Source: Tardibacter sp963781025 (GTDB taxonomy: Bacteria > Pseudomonadota > Alphaproteobacteria > Sphingomonadales > Sphingomonadaceae). From it: a stretch of DNA of 64,000 nucleotides. The translations under genes were made by a program, and so were the position numbers. The DNA lies in assembly GCA_963781025.1 (NCBI GenBank), contig CAWADU010000003.1:1426001-1490000 (forward strand), written 5' to 3'. The notes beneath the pieces were generated by a model. The model saw nothing but the letters and a program-made list of their open reading frames with translations. It was not told where the DNA came from and did no database searches. Positions 62,693-64,000 of this stretch are shown here, one piece after another; within the stretch, counting starts at the first letter, position 1, and the number at the start of each line of letters is the position of its first letter.

Positions 62693-63628
62693 ATGGCTTG
62701 GAGGCAGGAGAATAGTTTGTCGAACCCCGGCGCCGTACAACGCTTTGCGTTTCCCGCCATGATTGTGGGTTCGGCCAGCCTTGCCTTTGGCCCCTGGATG
62801 GTCCGGCTCGCCGATGTCGGGCCGCTCGCTTCGGGTTTCTGGCGCATGATCATCGCCGCGCCGCTGCTGTTGTTGCTTTGCCCCCTCGCCCGCCAGCCGC
62901 TTCCCCGGCTCAATTTCAAGGCAATCTGGTTCGTGGCCATTGCCGGCGCGGCCTTCGCCTTCGATCTCGGATCGTGGCACTCGGGCATCGTCCGCACCAC
63001 GCTGGCGAATGCGACGCTCTTTGCCAACACGACGAGCTTCGCCTTCGCGGGCTGGGGGTTCCTTGTCGCCCGAAGCCTGCCCAGCCGTGTCGCTTCGATA
63101 GCTCTTGCCCTCGCGTTCTGCGGGACGCTGCTGCTGCTCGGACGGTCCTACCAGGTGAACCCGCGCCACCTGACCGGCGACATTCTGTGCCTGCTCGCGG
63201 CATTTTTCTATACGGTGTATCTGATCGCGATCGGCCATCTGCGGGGTCTGCTCGCTCCTCTCCCGACGCTGGCGCTGGCGACGGTTTCCGGTGCCGCGGT
63301 GGCCTTTGTCATCGCCTTGACATTGGATGGCGATATCTGGCCTCATGATTGGTCGCCGCTTATCGGATTGGCGCTTTCCAGCCAGATTTTCGGTCAGGGT
63401 CTGGTCGTCTACGCCGTTGCCCACCTCGAACCGTTGGTCGCGGGCCTGTGCCTGCTGATCCAGCCGGTGATCAGCGCCACGATCGGCTGGATCGTCTACG
63501 GGGAGCATCTTGGGCCGATGGAATTCGCAGGCGCGCTGATGATTGCCGCGGCGCTGGTCCTCGTCCGCATGCCCCATCGCACCGGTTTTCCATCGCAGCC
63601 GGATAAGCTAAGCGCCACTCAGGATTAA
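62693..63628 (+). CDS. EamA/DMT-family transporter
   Basis: 311 residues with ten membrane helices in two EamA repeats (first ASLAFGPWMVRLADVGPLAS; second LPTLALATVSGAAVAFVIAL). A small-molecule permease, probably exporting amino acids or related metabolites. TTG at 62717 has GGAG upstream and could be the real start. It follows the Nudix gene with a 45-base gap. Confidence 0.88.
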   Translation: MAWRQENSLSNPGAVQRFAFPAMIVGSASLAFGPWMVRLADVGPLASGFWRMIIAAPLLLLLCPLARQPLPRLNFKAIWFVAIAGAAFAFDLGSWHSGIVRTTLANATLFANTTSFAFAGWGFLVARSLPSRVASIALALAFCGTLLLLGRSYQVNPRHLTGDILCLLAAFFYTVYLIAIGHLRGLLAPLPTLALATVSGAAVAFVIALTLDGDIWPHDWSPLIGLALSSQIFGQGLVVYAVAHLEPLVAGLCLLIQPVISATIGWIVYGEHLGPMEFAGALMIAAALVLVRMPHRTGFPSQPDKLSATQD

Positions 63629-63647
63629 CCGTCGGGAACCCCTCTTC

Positions 63648-64000
63648 ATGCAGGCTTCAATTCGTCTATTAGCCAAACGCCGGTTCCTGCCGCTTTTCGT
63701 GACCCAGTTCCTGGGCGCCTTCAACGACAATCTGTTCAAGACCGCGCTGGTGCTGCTGGTCACCTACCGGATCTTCAGCGATCCGGCGAAGGAAGCCGCC
63801 TTCAATGCGATAGCGGGCGGCCTGTTCATCCTCCCTTTCTTCATTTTTTCGGCGCTGGCCGGGCAACTGGCCGATGGTCACGACAAGGCGCGGCTGATCC
63901 GCATCATCAAGGCGGTCGAGATCGCGATCATGGTGTTCGGCGCGGCGGGATTCCTGCTGCCGTCCATCCCTCTGCTGCTGGCCGCGCTGTTTGCAATGGG
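63648..64000 (+). CDS. LplT-type MFS transporter, 3' end outside the window
   Basis: About 117 residues visible from ATG 63648: VTQFLGAFNDNLFKTALVLL and LAGQLADGHDKARLIRIIK match lysophospholipid transporter LplT and the N-terminal half of LplT-Aas fusions. The gene runs beyond the window. It takes part in recycling lysophospholipids at the inner membrane. Confidence 0.85.
   Translation, partial: MQASIRLLAKRRFLPLFVTQFLGAFNDNLFKTALVLLVTYRIFSDPAKEAAFNAIAGGLFILPFFIFSALAGQLADGHDKARLIRIIKAVEIAIMVFGAAGFLLPSIPLLLAALFAM

Noticed and set aside
1..64000. CRISPR arrays, insertion sequences, prophage or defence island
   Set aside because: No regularly spaced repeats, transposases, phage genes or known defence genes were seen on either strand.

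Overview
The window is 64 kb of GC-rich, tightly packed bacterial chromosome. It most likely comes from a sphingomonad (Alphaproteobacteria, Sphingomonadales). The evidence is a mitochondrial-type complex I accessory subunit (NDUFS4-like), two Flp pilins, a PEP-CTERM-like sorting tail, a TonB-dependent receptor, a GTCATGCTGAA inverted repeat of a kind I associate with sphingomonads, and many co-directional genes overlapping by 1-4 bases. Nearly all of it is housekeeping or metabolic. No prophage, insertion sequence or CRISPR array was seen.

Layout. 1-4.9 kb: the end of the HrpB helicase, a complex I subunit, tRNA-Arg(TCT) and a PQQ dehydrogenase with an inserted cytochrome c domain. 5-11 kb: a minus-strand MacAB/TolC-type export locus (adaptor, outer-membrane factor, permease, ATPase). 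Next to it is a tandem array of two small Sec-signal proteins, each with one cysteine pair, plus the decayed end of a third unit; a low-GC gap follows. 11.7-17 kb: a DUF1080 protein, a phosphoribosyltransferase, a GGDEF diguanylate cyclase split by a frameshift, a ClC channel/transporter with atypical motifs, and tRNA-Arg(CCT). 17-31 kb: a DUF1178 protein, a nitrilase-family amidase, glutaredoxin, ComF, a methyltransferase, MutT, Flp pilins, an M48 protease, AccA, XerD, a secreted 600-residue protein with a tiny membrane partner, AroK-AroB, a DUF423 protein, a Kef-type antiporter and a Fe-S scaffold.

31-44 kb: CysS, CvpA, RadA, a patatin-like phospholipase, an outer-membrane barrel, then dnaN-recF-gyrB with a small PEP-CTERM-like gene antisense to the end of recF and a perfect palindrome before gyrB. 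44-53 kb: membrane proteins of unknown role, a SnoaL-like protein, a DUF155 protein, and a leucine-degradation operon (isovaleryl-CoA dehydrogenase, a small membrane protein, methylcrotonyl-CoA carboxylase beta and alpha). 53-64 kb: acylphosphatase, a TonB receptor, AMP nucleosidase, glycerol kinase, an Rrf2 regulator, MscL, LemA with two TPM-domain proteins, a Nudix hydrolase, an EamA transporter and the start of an LplT-type transporter.

Two things matter most to a reader. First, dnaN (2 shifts), gyrB (1), the MCC alpha subunit (6), the GGDEF gene (1) and the T-loop of tRNA-Arg(TCT) (1) all carry single-base insertions relative to what their families require. Because essential genes are hit and the sign is always +1, these are probably sequence errors rather than biology, and the proteins should be read as intact. 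Second, the tandem small secreted proteins beside a MacAB-type exporter are the best candidate for an undescribed system: peptides reaching the periplasm by Sec and leaving through MacAB-TolC. That link is inference from position only.
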